From Coemansia sp. RSA 922 (taxonomy: Eukaryota; Kickxellomycota; Kickxellomycetes; Kickxellales; Kickxellaceae): 26,009 nt of DNA. Location: contig JANBQS010000214.1 of assembly GCA_027577415.1 (NCBI GenBank), forward strand, positions 1 to 26,009, written 5' to 3'. Under the pieces are notes generated by a model. That model was not told where the DNA came from and did no database searches. It saw only the letters and a list, made by a program, of their open reading frames with translations. Shown piece by piece: positions 25,029 through 26,009 of the stretch (its first letter is position 1; every line of letters begins with the position of its first letter). The position numbers were made by a program, and so were the translations under genes.

Positions 25029-25741
25029 TCAATGCCGTCTAGGGATAATCCTGTGCAAGCGCGGAAGATTTCCTAAAATGCCAGCCCATGTAGGAGGGCA
25101 TCTGCGTTTGGAAATTTGCTCCTTCAGAAAACAAAACCTATGGCGACCATATGTAAGGTCAACCTGAAAAGCGCGCCCAGCTGAATCTATATGTAAAGCT
25201 TGAATAAAATTCGAGGCCTGCTGCCAGAAGTCTTGGACGCGGGGACAAAACCAGAAGCAGTGCGCGATATTCTCGTGTTCTATCTCCTCGGCTTCATTGC
25301 TTGCGTTGTCGGATCGAGTAATAGCTCTACAGTATTTGCAGACAGGCTCAAGGCCGGGAATGAAGTGTGACAGTTTCGTGGCCATTGGAACCACTACATG
25401 AGCCATTAGCCATAATAGTGGGAGGTTTTTGGTCTCAAGAGGGATCTTCTAACCCCGAATCCAGCGTGCCTTGGACAGCCTCATGATATCTGTTCCCGTT
25501 CTCGCTATTTGATTTTGAGCTTGTGCTCTCTCTCCCATCTGTCCAGCCTTATCGGCACGACCTCCATGGAAGTCGCAGTCAGTCGCCCCTGTCGTGGCGT
25601 ATATGATTCTAGTGGGATGCCACCTAGTTGAGCGTGTGCCTACACAGCGCATCTGTCTGGGTTGAGCAGATAGTTGAGGAGTTTACAAACGACGTGAAGA
25701 TGGAGGTGGATCTGGCGCTGGCCAAAAGCCAGCATGTGCGG
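25029..25741 (-). pseudogene. Decayed non-LTR retrotransposon (LINE) reverse-transcriptase C-terminal fragment
   Basis: Minus-strand reading gives pieces of a LINE ORF2-type protein. The best part, 25029-25406, carries a zf-RVT-like zinc knuckle: CKYC, then after 22 residues HCFWFCP followed by FW. It is preceded in the same frame by LWLMAHVVVPMATKL, which resembles the usual W-LH-LP approach to that knuckle. This frame runs on upstream to 25652 but is broken by an in-frame TAG at 25449-25451. In another frame, 25741 to about 25507, there are residues like the end of the polymerase domain (LNPDRCAV, then LGGIPL and RLDRW), broken by a stop at 25640-25642. A segment resembling a degraded FADD box lies near 25720. 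At least one frameshift and two stops, plus a shortened distance between motifs, mark it as a fossil. The 5' boundary is uncertain and may reach 25860. Confidence 0.65.
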
Positions 25742-25919
25742 TTATAGAAGATGATTGTCACACGATATTGCCGCCCCCGTCGGCTCATAGCGCTCAAAGA
25801 TGTCGCCCAGAGTGATACCAAACCCCGCCAAACTCGGCATCGTCAAAAATGGAACATTTCAGAATACATATTCTGTTAGCGTGGTCATGAAAAAGTCTGG
25901 CTACTAGCCTGAAATGGTC
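25742..25919. other. Sequence between LINE remnant and tRNA-Met, no gene recognised
   Basis: Minus-strand frames here are short. One fragment (about 25749-25859) might continue the LINE polymerase region but shows no decisive motif. The last 60 bases before tRNA-Met are AT-rich. Confidence 0.35.
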
Positions 25920-25992
25920 GCCTCTCTGGCTCAGTTGGCAGAGCGTAGGTCTCATAATCCTAAGGTCGTGAGTTCGAGCCTCACGGGAGGCA
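25920..25992 (+). tRNA. tRNA-Met, elongator (anticodon CAT)
   Basis: The acceptor stem pairs GCCTCTC (25920-25926) with GGGAGGC (25985-25991), with A as discriminator and one T-G wobble. The D stem is GCTC/GAGC. Anticodon stem TAGGT/TCCTA encloses CTCATAA with anticodon CAT (25973 minus 20 to 18, i.e. 25953-25955). The T-T pair next to the loop is also seen in yeast elongator tRNA-Met. T stem GTGAG/CTCAC closes TTCGAGC. The first pair G-C and the TTCG T-loop indicate the elongator form, since eukaryotic initiators begin with A. There is no intron. Confidence 0.93.
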
Positions 25993-26002
25993 TTTCATTC
26001 TC

Positions 26003-26009
26003 TTTTTTT
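26003..26009 (+). terminator. Pol III T-run terminator of tRNA-Met (cut by window end)
   Basis: At least seven T residues begin ten bases after the discriminator base of tRNA-Met. The run continues to the last base of the window, so its full length is unknown. Confidence 0.75.

Overview
The window looks like nuclear DNA of a fungus. The evidence is a Tel1/ATM kinase with the N-terminal TAN motif, an ADE2-type PurK-PurE fusion, an alternative (type II) mitochondrial NADH dehydrogenase, receptors that join seven membrane spans to an RGS domain, and two eukaryotic tRNA genes with A/B boxes and T-run Pol III terminators. Every protein gene reads as a single uninterrupted frame, including one of 9.3 kb. 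Intron poverty, balanced coding composition and AT-rich gaps suggest an early-diverging lineage such as Kickxellomycotina. That placement is an inference from general impression and is not proven by any single feature here.

Layout. 1-940 has no supportable gene and is probably upstream DNA of the next gene. 941-1732 encodes a small secreted protein with a duplicated block behind dibasic (RR/KR) sites. 2041-11301 is the Tel1/ATM-family DNA-damage kinase. It converges with 11403-12932 (minus), a mitochondrial type II NADH:ubiquinone oxidoreductase with a TATA box at 13017-13024. A 1.8-kb AT-rich gap follows. 14720-15646 encodes a secreted, disordered protein rich in Asn, Ser, Gln and Pro. 16112-17110 encodes a single-span membrane protein with a ten-cysteine juxtamembrane cluster. 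It converges with ADE2 (17226-18977, minus). ADE2 shares a 400-bp divergent upstream region, holding a perfect 13-bp inverted repeat, with the first of two tandem receptor genes.

The receptors (19378-21465 and 21860-24130, both plus) are paralogues. Each has seven membrane spans, a TM3/ECL2 cysteine pair, a very long second intracellular loop and a C-terminal RGS domain whose two halves are separated by a long low-complexity insertion. This pair is the most interesting object in the window: a candidate lineage-specific family of receptors that carry their own G-protein off switch.

The right end is different in character. A 57-bp tandem repeat lies just past the second receptor, then tRNA-Ile(AAT), a decayed non-LTR retrotransposon (LINE) fragment on the minus strand, and elongator tRNA-Met(CAT). 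This looks like a retroelement remnant lodged between two tRNA genes.

The housekeeping genes (TEL1, NADH dehydrogenase, ADE2) have no evident shared pathway. They are interspersed with surface, secreted and signalling genes that look lineage-specific. Coordinates and motif positions were read by eye. Family assignments rest on recognised motifs and not on database searches.
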